Below, in pieces: positions 9,716-17,455 of a stretch of DNA of 64,000 nt. Origin of the DNA: Weissella muntiaci (GTDB lineage Bacteria > Bacillota > Bacilli > Lactobacillales > Lactobacillaceae); assembly GCF_008107635.1 (NCBI RefSeq), contig NZ_SDGZ01000008.1, positions 1 through 64,000 on the forward strand, written 5' to 3'. Position 1 is the first letter of the stretch; every line of letters begins with the position of its first letter. Made by a program: the position numbers and the translations under genes. The notes below the pieces were generated by a model that saw only the letters and a list, made by a program, of their open reading frames with translations, was not told the origin of the DNA and made no database searches.

Positions 9716-9749
9716 ACACTAGTTGAATTTTTTTGACTGGTGTTTTTTT
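9716..9749 (+). terminator. Terminator of the short 9.3-9.7 kb unit
   Basis: Stem acactagt/actggtgt (one G-U pair) with an A/T-rich 12-base loop, followed by T7. Confidence 0.7.
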
Positions 9750-9750
9750 G

Positions 9751-9847
9751 CGCTCAAAAATCACGACACTTTGATAGGACTATTTAGCATTTCACTTAAA
9801 ACTCCTATCAAAGGTGGTTTTGAGTGCGATGCTAAGTGGTTTTGTAC
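9751..9847 (+). promoter_or_regulatory. Nested inverted repeats ahead of the transfer-type operon
   Basis: Perfect 11-bp arms ctttgatagga (9769-9779) and tcctatcaaag (9803-9813). Outer arms are ctcaaaa (9753-9759) and ttttgag (9818-9824). A third pair, ttagcat (9784-9790) and atgctaa (9829-9835), interleaves with them. A direct repeat GTGGTTTTG occurs at about 9814 and 9837. It could be a structured 5' leader, a regulator target or an origin of transfer; position at the head of the operon fits any of these. Confidence 0.45.
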
Positions 9848-9875
9848 TACTTAAATCTTATAGGGAGGAACAATT

Positions 9876-9914
9876 ATGTTTAAAATTAGGAGGAATTATT
9901 ATGCGTTTAGCTAA
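9876..9914 (+). CDS. 12-residue leader peptide overlapping the next start
   Basis: ATG at 9876 has a strong GGGAGG site (9863-9868). The frame reads MFKIRRNYYAFS and stops with TAA at 9912-9914, 11 bases inside the next gene, which starts at 9901. Its codons for the two Arg residues are the AGGAGG ribosome binding site of that next gene. Ribosomes translating the leader would therefore cross and expose or mask the downstream site, an arrangement fitting translational coupling. Expression is not proven. Confidence 0.45.
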   Translation: MFKIRRNYYAFS

Positions 9915-10425
9915 AAATATTGTGATTAGCGCGATTGAAGTTGAAAAAGATATGCGGTTTATAAAATACACGTATCATTATCAACGCGGTCAAGCAGGTA
10001 AGGACTATAAGACTGTGAATTCTTATCATGACAAACTGGATCTTGTTGATGATTTGGTGAGTCTTGCTGAGAAGGTTGTCTTAAAGAAGGAACCAATCAC
10101 GGCTGTGGGCAGTGCTAAGGAGCTTTTTTGGCGACTTTTCGAACTATTACATTGGCATGCGGAAACGCCGAGTCAGGAGCTTATAAGTGGCGATTACGGA
10201 ATTACCGTAAACGAGCTTGCGAAGCTGATACAAAATAATAAGTTGAAAAGCGTCAGGGCAGCACGGTATGGAGTGAAGAATGAAGATCAGGGAAAGTACG
10301 TATGGTTTGCTGACAGCGGAAAGATAGAGATATCATCGCAAGTTAAAGCTAAGTATGCGTATGCTCAAGTCTATCAATTTCTAAACGCTAATGCCGAATT
10401 CAACTTAGTGCAATTGGAGGATTAA
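9901..10425 (+). CDS. Hypothetical protein, first gene of the 9.9-24 kb operon
   Basis: 174 residues. I chose ATG 9901 because AGGAGG (9888-9893) precedes it; the in-frame GTG at 9814 lies in the inverted-repeat region. The protein is soluble and mixed alpha/beta with a basic N-terminal part (RFIKYTYHYQRGQAGKDYKTV) and a middle segment EITVNELAKLI-like (GITVNELAKLIQNNKLK) that could be a short helix-turn-helix. No family was recognised. The next gene starts 1 base after the stop with its own GGAGG, so the two are co-translated. First in a long operon with SSB, primase-like and methyltransferase genes, it may belong to transfer or replication functions. Confidence 0.8.
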   Translation: MRLAKNIVISAIEVEKDMRFIKYTYHYQRGQAGKDYKTVNSYHDKLDLVDDLVSLAEKVVLKKEPITAVGSAKELFWRLFELLHWHAETPSQELISGDYGITVNELAKLIQNNKLKSVRAARYGVKNEDQGKYVWFADSGKIEISSQVKAKYAYAQVYQFLNANAEFNLVQLED

Positions 10426-10426
10426 T

Positions 10427-11635
10427 ATGTCAAATTACTTAGCAGAAAAATTACCTACAGTTATTGGTGAATTGTTTGGTATAGGAATTTCAGAGTATAC
10501 ACTTAATGGCCAGGAGGAACAGACAATTTTTGGGAAGTTCCGGGACACGAATTCTAAGAATATGTTTAGCAATGATAGACAAATTAATGTGCCTATCGTG
10601 TCTACGTATGATAAAGAGCCATTTGAACGCCTAAATAAAGTGTTCGAACGCCTTATTATGCAGACAGGTAAACACGTTAGTATGCCATCAGAAATTTCTT
10701 TAAATTCAATTTCAATATGCTTACATGATCTTATAGAGTCAAGAATACATGTTGAGTTGTATATAAAAGAAAGTACTGTGAAAAGGACCCAAACTGACGG
10801 TGGTGATGAATTCGTAACTAAAAAAACATACTCATTTTTTGAGACTGTTAATAGTACAAGTGTCTTTCCTAATGCAAGCATACAAGAACTTGTGGAGTTG
10901 AAACCTGATTCGGTGGGCAATGTATTCTATGGAAATTTGGCTTCTATCTTGGTCGAAAAGAATGATAGTGTTTATTCCAATCGTCAAATACAGGGTGCTG
11001 AAATTGAAAAAAATACAAAGACCCGGATGGGCCTAATGTTGTATATTGGCAAAACATTGAAAGATGATAAATCTCCAAATGCTATGAAACTTGCAAAAAG
11101 TCTCGCTGAGTATATGCAACAGGTTGATCCAGATAGATATACGACACTTGATATTTTGAAACATGGAGTATATTCCAGTAATGCAAGATTTGCAGAGGGC
11201 ATAAAAAGAGAAAATATTGATAAGTTAAAAAGACTCATTGATAAAAAGTCGGATTACGGCCGTGCAAATTTTGCAACTGTCAGGTTCTCTTTTACATTGC
11301 CAGATGTTGATCCAGGTAAAATTTTCAGGACCAAGGAATTACTACCTAATATATATTCTCCACTAAATGTTGAGAATGATTGGGAGGTGATTTTCAATCC
11401 TGACGATTTTACCATTCACGAATTTGCGAATATTCTTAATCCGTTAATTGAACGAGGCTTGCTTGATGATAACGATTTTCAAAACCTGCAGAAGGCTACA
11501 CACTACAGTACAGTGTTCGACGTTGTTGAGAAAGTGTTGCATAAGCAAAATGTAACTTTAAAATTTGCGTACACAAACTTAAAGAATGGTGCTACGACAG
11601 AAATGTCGGCGATCTCATTCTTAGGAACCTTATAG
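10427..11635 (+). CDS. Hypothetical 402-residue protein
   Basis: Start ATG 10427 has TTGGAGG 8 bases upstream, overlapping the end of the previous gene. The product is soluble, with no signal peptide or membrane helix. It contains segments such as IQGAEIEKNTKTRMGLMLYI and FATVRFSFTLPDVDPGKIF, but no nucleotide-binding or metal-binding motif that I can name. Length and charge suggest a cytoplasmic structural or DNA-associated factor. It stands between the operon's first gene and two small membrane proteins. No function is assigned; a structure-based search would be the informative test. Confidence 0.85.
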   Translation: MSNYLAEKLPTVIGELFGIGISEYTLNGQEEQTIFGKFRDTNSKNMFSNDRQINVPIVSTYDKEPFERLNKVFERLIMQTGKHVSMPSEISLNSISICLHDLIESRIHVELYIKESTVKRTQTDGGDEFVTKKTYSFFETVNSTSVFPNASIQELVELKPDSVGNVFYGNLASILVEKNDSVYSNRQIQGAEIEKNTKTRMGLMLYIGKTLKDDKSPNAMKLAKSLAEYMQQVDPDRYTTLDILKHGVYSSNARFAEGIKRENIDKLKRLIDKKSDYGRANFATVRFSFTLPDVDPGKIFRTKELLPNIYSPLNVENDWEVIFNPDDFTIHEFANILNPLIERGLLDDNDFQNLQKATHYSTVFDVVEKVLHKQNVTLKFAYTNLKNGATTEMSAISFLGTL

Positions 11636-11672
11636 TTGATTAATACTTGTTAAAGAGTAAAGGAGAAAAATT

Positions 11673-12038
11673 ATGAATAACCTAATGAAAAATTTAGTAC
11701 ACTTTTCCGTTGTGATTGTATTATCCATTTTGGTGAGTACAACAGTCTTAAAATACGCGGAGGAACAATATACAACACATCCAAGATTAGTAATAGTTAC
11801 ATTGCTAATACAATTGGTCTCGCCAACGATAATTGCGAGAATAATTGGTAATGAAAAGGCTAGAATTAACGTCGCGTGGACATTAGTTTTAACGTTCATC
11901 GTAATATTAGTTTCGGACATTTCAATTACTGCTTATTCATCAGTTTCCTCTGTGAAAAATACAGCGATTTTCGTTCTAGTCGGAGGTATTGTATTGTATA
12001 TTGTCCGTGCTTTAAGAAATAAAATGGAAATGAAATAA
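11673..12038 (+). CDS. Small four-helix membrane protein
   Basis: 121 residues from ATG 11673, preceded by AAAGGAGAAAAATT. Four hydrophobic segments are visible: about residues 8-27 (HFSVVIVLSILVSTTVL), 36-56, 65-90 (ARINVAWTLVLTFIVILVSDI) and 97-115. Short basic loops (NEKAR, RALRNKMEMK) suggest a cytoplasmic C-terminus. Integral membrane protein of unknown function. It may be part of the transfer apparatus or an immunity-type protein; neither is shown by the sequence. Confidence 0.75.
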   Translation: MNNLMKNLVHFSVVIVLSILVSTTVLKYAEEQYTTHPRLVIVTLLIQLVSPTIIARIIGNEKARINVAWTLVLTFIVILVSDISITAYSSVSSVKNTAIFVLVGGIVLYIVRALRNKMEMK

Positions 12039-12093
12039 CAGTGCTTGGATATATGCTAAAATAGTTAGTATATTTAATGAAAAGGTGACTAAG

Positions 12094-12297
12094 ATGACTT
12101 TTGTTTTTGTAATGATTGTAGTGGTATGTTCATTCATATTGGCATATCTATTTCGCAAATTAACAAGCATTGTAGAAACGAAAGTATCAAGTTTACCAGC
12201 ACAAAAACAATTACCAGTAACACTGGCGTATCTTGCATTTATACTGATATGCCTTGTCGTTCTTGTAATTTTGATATTAAAGATACTAAATTTTTAA
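12094..12297 (+). CDS. Small two-helix membrane protein
   Basis: 67 residues from ATG 12094, chosen over the in-frame GTG at 12085 because AAAAGG (12080-12085) is at the right distance. Hydrophobic segments lie at about residues 1-20 (MTFVFVMIVVVCSFILAYLF) and 43-66 (TLAYLAFILICLVVLVILIL), joined by a polar stretch with Lys and Glu. No family was recognised. A clean intrinsic terminator follows directly, so this gene closes the first transcript block of the operon. Confidence 0.7.
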   Translation: MTFVFVMIVVVCSFILAYLFRKLTSIVETKVSSLPAQKQLPVTLAYLAFILICLVVLVILILKILNF

Positions 12298-12305
12298 AAT
12301 ATTCT

Positions 12306-12342
12306 AAGCACTGACCAATTTAATATTGGTGAGTGCTTTTTG
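12306..12342 (+). terminator. Terminator-like hairpin inside the gene block
   Basis: 14-bp stem aagcactgaccaat/attggtgagtgctt with one internal mismatch, loop TTAAT and T5. It lies between co-oriented genes; a GGAGA ribosome-site-like sequence follows within 10 bases. Confidence 0.85.
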
Positions 12343-12427
12343 TTTGGAGAAAAAATTATTTCATATTTGGAATGATTTTATGAGATTTGGTAAGAATAAT
12401 TATCGAGAATTTAATGGGAGAATTGAA

Positions 12428-13084
12428 ATGAGTACACGTTTAGAAATTGCTATTAAGAAGATGCACAATTTGGAATCAGAACTTGAAAATGCACAGAGGC
12501 TTGCTCGTGAAGCTTCAAATGAAATTCCTTTTGGGCAGCCTAACATAATTGGGCGGAAAAACATCTATAGAGACGTCCAACATTATCATAATAAGGTAAT
12601 TAGTTTGGATATCGAATTAGAAGATCAGAAGAAATATGTGGAGAAGCTACAACAGTGGTCTGATAACAAGGATTCTGGACGTAGAAAAGATGGTAACGTC
12701 GACTTTAATAATGTCGCAAACATCGAAATGATTTCACAGATGATTGCTGATTTAGAACTTGAAAAGATTGAGCGAAAAGCCAAAGGGGATTGGACCTCAA
12801 ATTCTCAGACCAAGCTTCGTACTTGGAAAAAGAAATTGAGTATTTTAGAAGACCTGAAGGCACAAAGTGAGATTGGTCAAGATTCAATGAGTAGTCTTAC
12901 AAAAAGAATAATTGATTCAGGCCGAGTTAAACGTTGGGATAAAAAGCCTATGTTTTACTTTGTTCAGGGCCTTCAAAAAGTCGCGTTGCAACTGACGGAG
13001 CAAGGTGAATTCGTAATGTCATCACGTTATGCGGCTAAAAATGAAGATGATTTAAAAATTGTAAATTCGTTATTAGAAATGTAA
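12428..13084 (+). CDS. Coiled-coil hypothetical protein
   Basis: 218 residues. ATG 12428 is preferred because GGGAGA sits 7-12 bases upstream; in-frame ATGs at 12326 and 12380 have no good site, and the first lies in the terminator hairpin. The N-terminal half is heptad-like and charged (LEIAIKKMHNLESELENAQRLAREA, split here by motif; then DIELEDQKKYVEKLQQW). The C-terminal part includes a basic KRIIDSGRVKRWDKKP segment. Probably a soluble helical scaffold or DNA-binding accessory factor. The gene is immediately upstream of ssb, which suggests a role in single-strand DNA handling, by context only. Confidence 0.75.
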   Translation: MSTRLEIAIKKMHNLESELENAQRLAREASNEIPFGQPNIIGRKNIYRDVQHYHNKVISLDIELEDQKKYVEKLQQWSDNKDSGRRKDGNVDFNNVANIEMISQMIADLELEKIERKAKGDWTSNSQTKLRTWKKKLSILEDLKAQSEIGQDSMSSLTKRIIDSGRVKRWDKKPMFYFVQGLQKVALQLTEQGEFVMSSRYAAKNEDDLKIVNSLLEM

Positions 13085-13112
13085 TAAACAAAAGATCAAG
13101 GAGAAACAAATT

Positions 13113-13703
13113 ATGATTAATAGCACATCATTAACAGGACGATTGACGAGAGACGTAGAGCTAAAGTATACACAAAATGGAGCCGCTGTTGCCTCATTTA
13201 CTCTTGCTGTGGAACGGTCTTACACTAACGCTAATGGCGAAAGAGAAGCAGATTTTATTAACGGAGTAATTTGGCGCAAACCCGCTGAAACCTTTTCGAA
13301 TTTCTTTTCAAAAGGTTCTTTGGTTGGAATAGAAGGTAGGCTACAAACTAGGTCTTATACTGATCAAAGTGGTCAACGTAGGTATATCACGGAAGTTATT
13401 GTTGAAAACTTTACTCCTCTTGAGTCGAAAAACGATAATATGGCACGGAAAACAAATAGAGAACAAAATAATTCGCAAGCTAATAATGGTCAATATAATG
13501 CCGGAAACAATGCTAACGGCAATGTTAATGGTAATGGTCAATACAATGCCAGAAACAATGTCGCTGGTAATGGTAGTGATAATGGCTTTAATACAGGCGG
13601 AAATAGTAATTTTGGATCTGGATTTGATGGAAACAAGGGTAACCCTGGAGGATTTAACGGGGCGACTGAGGTAAATGTATCAGATGATGATTTGCCATTT
13701 TAA
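13113..13703 (+). CDS. ssb: Single-stranded DNA-binding protein
   Basis: 196 residues with AAGGAG before ATG 13113. Residues 1-105 are a typical bacterial OB fold: NSTSLTGRLTRDVELKYTQNG, VASFTLAVERSY, ADFINGVIWRKPAETFSNFFSKGSLVGIEGRLQTRSY (shown in part). The Asn/Gly-rich linker contains duplicated GQYNA units. The C-terminus ends DDDLPF, the conserved acidic tip that recruits replication and repair proteins. It coats single-stranded DNA during replication or conjugative transfer. A plasmid or element paralogue of chromosomal SSB is expected here; neighbours are element-type hypothetical and primase-like genes. Confidence 0.97.
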   Translation: MINSTSLTGRLTRDVELKYTQNGAAVASFTLAVERSYTNANGEREADFINGVIWRKPAETFSNFFSKGSLVGIEGRLQTRSYTDQSGQRRYITEVIVENFTPLESKNDNMARKTNREQNNSQANNGQYNAGNNANGNVNGNGQYNARNNVAGNGSDNGFNTGGNSNFGSGFDGNKGNPGGFNGATEVNVSDDDLPF

Positions 13704-13739
13704 TTTCTGATTTTAGATGTTTTTTATAGGAGATAAATT

Positions 13740-13844
13740 ATGACTGAATTAATTAAATACTTGATTATTGCTTTGTTCGCTGTATTCGTATCAAAGGCTT
13801 ACGATCAAATCGTAAAACCGCGTAATCATAACGATAAAAAGTAA
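13740..13844 (+). CDS. 34-residue membrane peptide
   Basis: ATG 13740 has TAGGAG 8-13 bases upstream. The peptide is TELIKYLIIALFAVFVSKAY followed by a basic tail ending NHNDKK: one membrane helix, then a charged cytoplasmic end. Size and shape resemble small holin-like or type I toxin peptides of Lactobacillales, but sequence alone does not decide. A hairpin (13857-13879) and a second small membrane ORF follow. Confidence 0.55.
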   Translation: MTELIKYLIIALFAVFVSKAYDQIVKPRNHNDKK

Positions 13845-13856
13845 TTAGAAGATTAA

Positions 13857-13879
13857 CCAACCAAGGCAACTTAGGTTGG
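13857..13879 (+). other. Hairpin between two small ORFs
   Basis: ccaacc/ggttgg stem with an 11-base loop, in an unusually G+C-rich intergenic stretch (13857-13920) that also carries a GGGAGGTG element. Possibly a structured RNA or translation control element for the ORF at 13949. Confidence 0.4.
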
Positions 13880-13948
13880 CTGTCCAAAGCTATCAACCCG
13901 GAAGGGAGGTGCGGCTGGCATGGAAACACTTTGAAAGGAGTGATGCCA

Positions 13949-14107
13949 ATGTATCATGATAGTAAAGGACCGCAAAAAGAAAACGACTTTGCAGAGAACG
14001 CAAAAGCCGTTTTGATTGCGGTACTAAGTACCTATTTAGCTGATCATATTGACAGTATGATCAACTTTTTAGTGAACTGTATCAGCCACCTAATACAACT
14101 TAGGTAA
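13949..14107 (+). CDS. 52-residue small membrane protein
   Basis: ATG 13949 lies 8 bases after AAAGGAG; the in-frame ATG 13943 is too close to that site. The N-terminal 18 residues are polar (YHDSKGPQKENDFAEN), followed by hydrophobic AKAVLIAVLSTYL and a second apolar stretch SMINFLVNCISHLI. It could span the membrane once or twice. No family recognised. The pairing with the 34-residue peptide upstream could be a toxin-like pair or two transfer accessory proteins. Confidence 0.5.
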   Translation: MYHDSKGPQKENDFAENAKAVLIAVLSTYLADHIDSMINFLVNCISHLIQLR

Positions 14108-14256
14108 ATTATAACATATTAATTAATTAGTTAGTTATAAAGGTTGATCGTCGCAAAATTATTTACTAAAAAGTTATGTCAGCTAGGTTGATAGCTTTGG
14201 AGAGCCAATTTAATTGTTATTTCATAGGAAATCAGCAATTGAAGAGGAGATACGTT

Positions 14257-14679
14257 ATGAGTGCATTTGCAATCTCAAAATTTTTTTCGGATAGAATCAA
14301 GGATACGCTAAGTATCTTTAGTACATCGACAGATTGGCCTCAGACTAACGTGAAGTTATTTGAGAATGACTGTTATGAGTTGAAACTGAAATGGAATGTA
14401 ATTCATGGAGATCAGGAAATTTCGTTGTTTGAAATTGATGATGAGTCAAGAATTGATGCATCCTTTATGACAACAAGAATTCATTTATCTATGAGTATTC
14501 TAGAGTCAAAATTCCCAGACTATATTCAAACTAAAGAATATGACTGGGAACTAAGAACTGATGGTCATAACATTGATTTTTTGAATAGTAGAATGGAAGT
14601 CGTGGGCTATTGGCTTGGTGCAATGATCCATCTTGGCAGTTATTTGCATCCAAAGCAAGTCGTGAAATCTGGTGAATAA
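14257..14679 (+). CDS. Hypothetical 140-residue protein
   Basis: ATG 14257 is preceded by AGAGGAG at 9 bases; the upstream in-frame ATG at 14176 lacks a site. The protein is soluble, with segments FSDRIKDTLSIFSTSTDWP and YDWELRTDGHNIDFLNSRM. No recognised motif. The stop overlaps the next start (TAATG at 14677-14681), a sign of translational coupling with the following hypothetical gene. Confidence 0.75.
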   Translation: MSAFAISKFFSDRIKDTLSIFSTSTDWPQTNVKLFENDCYELKLKWNVIHGDQEISLFEIDDESRIDASFMTTRIHLSMSILESKFPDYIQTKEYDWELRTDGHNIDFLNSRMEVVGYWLGAMIHLGSYLHPKQVVKSGE

Positions 14680-15218
14680 TGGAAAATAATGTACTGAATG
14701 AAATTATATTTCCAGAATTGCCAAAAATGGTTTTTGACGAAAGATTTGGTATTACTGGTAATCCTGAAACGATATTATGCGTAATGGCTGATATTAGAGC
14801 TTCAATATTTCAGAATTCTGATGGAAAAGTTGTGGGAGGAGTAGCTGTTGAATTTGAAGAGTATCTTGATCGAGATACACCGATTAAGGCAAACGGTACT
14901 GTGAGACAACGTGGAGCTGGGGATTTACCAGGATACATGTATTTGAAAAAGTCAGAGAATGTTAATGGTTTCTATCCAAAATTTGATATTGTCACAAATG
15001 GAGTTAATTTCTCAAACTGGGAAGAGTATAAATTTCTAAGAGAGATGTATGAGCGCCTTGAGAATATCAATGACTTATTAGCTGTACAAATTCGTATTGC
15101 TGTAGATAAGGTGGAAGATCTGTTGAGTTCAATAAGACAGAAACAAATCAATCTTGATTTGAAAATCAAAAAAAATGTAACACAAAACAAAGTGAACAAA
15201 TATTATATTGTTGACTGA
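14679..15218 (+). CDS. Hypothetical 179-residue protein, coupled to the preceding gene
   Basis: Starts at ATG 14679, sharing one base with the preceding stop codon. Contains ILCVMADIRASIFQNSDGKVVGG, a DRDTPIKANGTVRQRGAGDL stretch and a helical C-terminal part rich in Lys (NLDLKIKKNVTQNKVNK). No signal peptide or membrane segment. Family unknown. Close packing with 14257 suggests the two act together. Confidence 0.75.
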   Translation: MENNVLNEIIFPELPKMVFDERFGITGNPETILCVMADIRASIFQNSDGKVVGGVAVEFEEYLDRDTPIKANGTVRQRGAGDLPGYMYLKKSENVNGFYPKFDIVTNGVNFSNWEEYKFLREMYERLENINDLLAVQIRIAVDKVEDLLSSIRQKQINLDLKIKKNVTQNKVNKYYIVD

Positions 15219-15247
15219 ATGTAAAATTAAAAAATTGGAGAAAAATT

Positions 15248-15514
15248 ATGAATGAAGTAGTTTTGTTCAAAAATGGGAGTGATGAGAACGAGGCAAAAAA
15301 AATCATTGAGGCATTTAAAGACGCAGGTCTTGAAATAGCCGAGATTGATATTCAAGGTGATGAGGACGCGCAAGCAACATTAAAAAATGTTTGTGATTTC
15401 AAAACACCTGTTATTTTGTCAAATCTGATTGAAACATTCCAAGGTTATGATGCTAACAAAGTTAGCACGCTAATCGCTAGAGTAAAACAAGTTAGGGAGA
15501 GAAATTATGTCTAA
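15248..15514 (+). CDS. Thioredoxin/glutaredoxin-fold small protein lacking CxxC
   Basis: 88 residues; TTGGAG precedes ATG 15248. The pattern VVLFKNGSDENEAKKIIEAF, then IAEIDIQGDEDAQ, then CDFKTPVIL follows the beta-alpha-beta order and cis-proline position (TPV) of glutaredoxin-like folds. The usual CxxC is replaced by NGSDEN, so thiol redox chemistry in the standard way is unlikely. The last codons overlap the next start by 8 bases, so it is coupled to the primase-like gene. Role unknown. Confidence 0.6.
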   Translation: MNEVVLFKNGSDENEAKKIIEAFKDAGLEIAEIDIQGDEDAQATLKNVCDFKTPVILSNLIETFQGYDANKVSTLIARVKQVRERNYV

Positions 15515-16799
15515 AAGTATACTTGAAATAGATGTTTCAGATTTGAGTAGAATGACGCATCCCCGTGGGGGTGGTGAATTTACTGATGAACAGGGCAAAG
15601 TAGTAAAAAAACATTTCTGGTATGTAATCGATAAAGGAGTTTGTCCGATTTGTGGTAAAGGTGGCAAAAAGAATAATTGGTGTGAGGTCAGAGATGATGG
15701 CATGGCAGTTATTTGCAATCACGATTTATCTGGGGAATCAATATATGGTGAAGATGTCTATCCAACCAGAATGAAGCAAGGTTTTAATCATTATTTTGGT
15801 AAGAAATCAAACATCAGTGTTAAACCAGTTAAATTTAATAATATCCCCACAATCAAACAGCTTCCTTTGGCTGATGCTTCTACAAGGGATATCGTTTATA
15901 GATTAGTATTGAAATATTATCCGCTAGTTGAGAAAGATAGAGAAAATCTTCTTGCACGCGGGTTGAACAATGAAGATGTAGACGGTAAACTATTTGGTTC
16001 TTTAGTTTCAACAAAACCGATTGATAGATGGTCAAAAATATTTGCTGAAAATAATTTACCTTCTGACATTTGGAAAGGCGTACCAGGCTTTGCAGAACAA
16101 GTCTTTGGAGACAAAACACTGGTATCTTTTGGTTATAGTTCGCTGACCTACGAAAAAGATGGAAAGCGCGTGAATTCACTTAAAGATGGTGATTCAATGT
16201 TAATGGTCCCCTATCGAAATAATTCGCTTCAAATAGTTGGTATTCAACTAAGAAGTGCAAATTATACAGGTAACGGATCAAAATATTTTTGGGTATCATC
16301 ATCGAGTGAAAATAATGGAGCTAGTGTTTCACAAGAAGTAAACTTTGCATTGCCTACCGCTGGAATGAAAAGGTTGGAGCAACAAGACGGCAAGCTGAGC
16401 ACAAAAACAGTTTGGCTAACCGAAGGTGGCTTGAAGTCAGAGGTGGCGGTGCGACAACTAGTAAATATCGCAACTGATATTACAAAATTGCCAAACCAGG
16501 AAGACAAGCTGGCTCGCTTTCTTGATGACTATGGATTAACAGTAATTGCTGTTGCCGGTACAGCTGTTTGGAGAAAGTTCATTGATGTTCTTCAAGAGTC
16601 ACAGGTCAAGCGTGTAATCGTCGCTTATGACTCTGATTGGAAAACAAATGAAACTGTTGCTGCAAGACGTAATGAATTAATTGAGGCATTAAGAATTATG
16701 GATGTCACATTAATTGTTGCCGATTGGGATGGCTCAAATGGTAAAGGAATAGATGATTTATTAGCCAATGGTTATTGGCCAAGCCTGGAAACTCTTTAG
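15507..16799 (+). CDS. Primase-like Zn-finger/Toprim-like (DUF3854-type) protein
   Basis: 430 residues from ATG 15507, inside the end of the preceding gene, with AGGGAGAG upstream. Near residues 45-70 lies a Cys cluster (CPICGKGG, then C and C about 12 and 24 residues on), a primase-type zinc finger preceded by FWYVIDKG. Toward the C-terminus, RVIVAYDSDWKTNE (about residue 368) and ADWDGSNGKGIDDLL match the acidic DxD and the GKGIDDLL signature of Toprim-like DUF3854 domains found in phage and plasmid primase relatives. No helicase domain is fused. Likely role: priming or DNA-end handling in element replication, working with the nearby SSB. Inference from motifs and context. Confidence 0.75.
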   Translation: MSKSILEIDVSDLSRMTHPRGGGEFTDEQGKVVKKHFWYVIDKGVCPICGKGGKKNNWCEVRDDGMAVICNHDLSGESIYGEDVYPTRMKQGFNHYFGKKSNISVKPVKFNNIPTIKQLPLADASTRDIVYRLVLKYYPLVEKDRENLLARGLNNEDVDGKLFGSLVSTKPIDRWSKIFAENNLPSDIWKGVPGFAEQVFGDKTLVSFGYSSLTYEKDGKRVNSLKDGDSMLMVPYRNNSLQIVGIQLRSANYTGNGSKYFWVSSSSENNGASVSQEVNFALPTAGMKRLEQQDGKLSTKTVWLTEGGLKSEVAVRQLVNIATDITKLPNQEDKLARFLDDYGLTVIAVAGTAVWRKFIDVLQESQVKRVIVAYDSDWKTNETVAARRNELIEALRIMDVTLIVADWDGSNGKGIDDLLANGYWPSLETL

Positions 16800-16824
16800 A
16801 TTTAAAAAAGTATACAAATAACTC

Positions 16825-16856
16825 AAACCGAGATAGCTATGCTACTCGGTTTTTTA
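16825..16856 (+). terminator. Terminator-like hairpin just before a gene start
   Basis: aaaccgag/ctcggttt stem with a further TAGC/GCTA-type inner pairing, then T6. It ends about 20 bases before the ATG at 16877, leaving no room for a promoter. Confidence 0.8.
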
Positions 16857-16876
16857 TTATAGAAAAGAGAAAAATT

Positions 16877-17416
16877 ATGGATAAGTTTACTGTAGCAGTC
16901 GGTGTTGTATCAATGTTTGATGTTCAACCATCCTCGGATGGCTCTGATAGTTGGACATTAGTGATTAATCTTCCTCAAACTTCACAAACAGAAAATGACC
17001 TTGACTCGCGTTTAGAAGCGCTTGACGGCGCTGAATACGACAAGATGTCAGACAAGTTTTCGTTCCTCCTTAATGAGGACATATTAGGCAAAGATATTAG
17101 GCCAATGATGGATCCGGAAGTGTTGAAGGAATATTTTGTGTCTAAAAAAGCTAATGAAGATATTTATGATGAATTAGAAATTCAAGATTGGGAAAAACAG
17201 ATTTCGTTGGCAGAAAAGAATTTCAACGAAGGTCACAAGCCAATCAGAACCGTTGGAGATCTAATATCACAGATAACAATTCAAGATTTCACTCTATATC
17301 TGAAAAATGAAGAAGACAAAGAATCTTTGATTACATGGGCAGATTTAGATTGGGATGCAAATTACTTCACGGAGTACTCGAATCGGTCAATATTTGATTT
17401 CTTTGGAGAATATTAA
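16877..17416 (+). CDS. Hypothetical acidic protein
   Basis: 179 residues; ATG 16877 preceded by AAGAGAAAAATT. An in-frame ATG at 16775 overlaps the previous gene and the hairpin, so it is rejected. The protein is acidic, begins KFTVAVGVVSMFDVQPSSDG and ends FDFFGEY. It contains no recognised motif or membrane segment. DNA-mimic anti-restriction proteins share such acidity, but nothing specific supports that. Lies between the primase-like and methyltransferase genes. Confidence 0.75.
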   Translation: MDKFTVAVGVVSMFDVQPSSDGSDSWTLVINLPQTSQTENDLDSRLEALDGAEYDKMSDKFSFLLNEDILGKDIRPMMDPEVLKEYFVSKKANEDIYDELEIQDWEKQISLAEKNFNEGHKPIRTVGDLISQITIQDFTLYLKNEEDKESLITWADLDWDANYFTEYSNRSIFDFFGEY

Positions 17417-17455
17417 TTATCACTTCATCAAAAAGCTTAATCAGGAGAAAAGATT

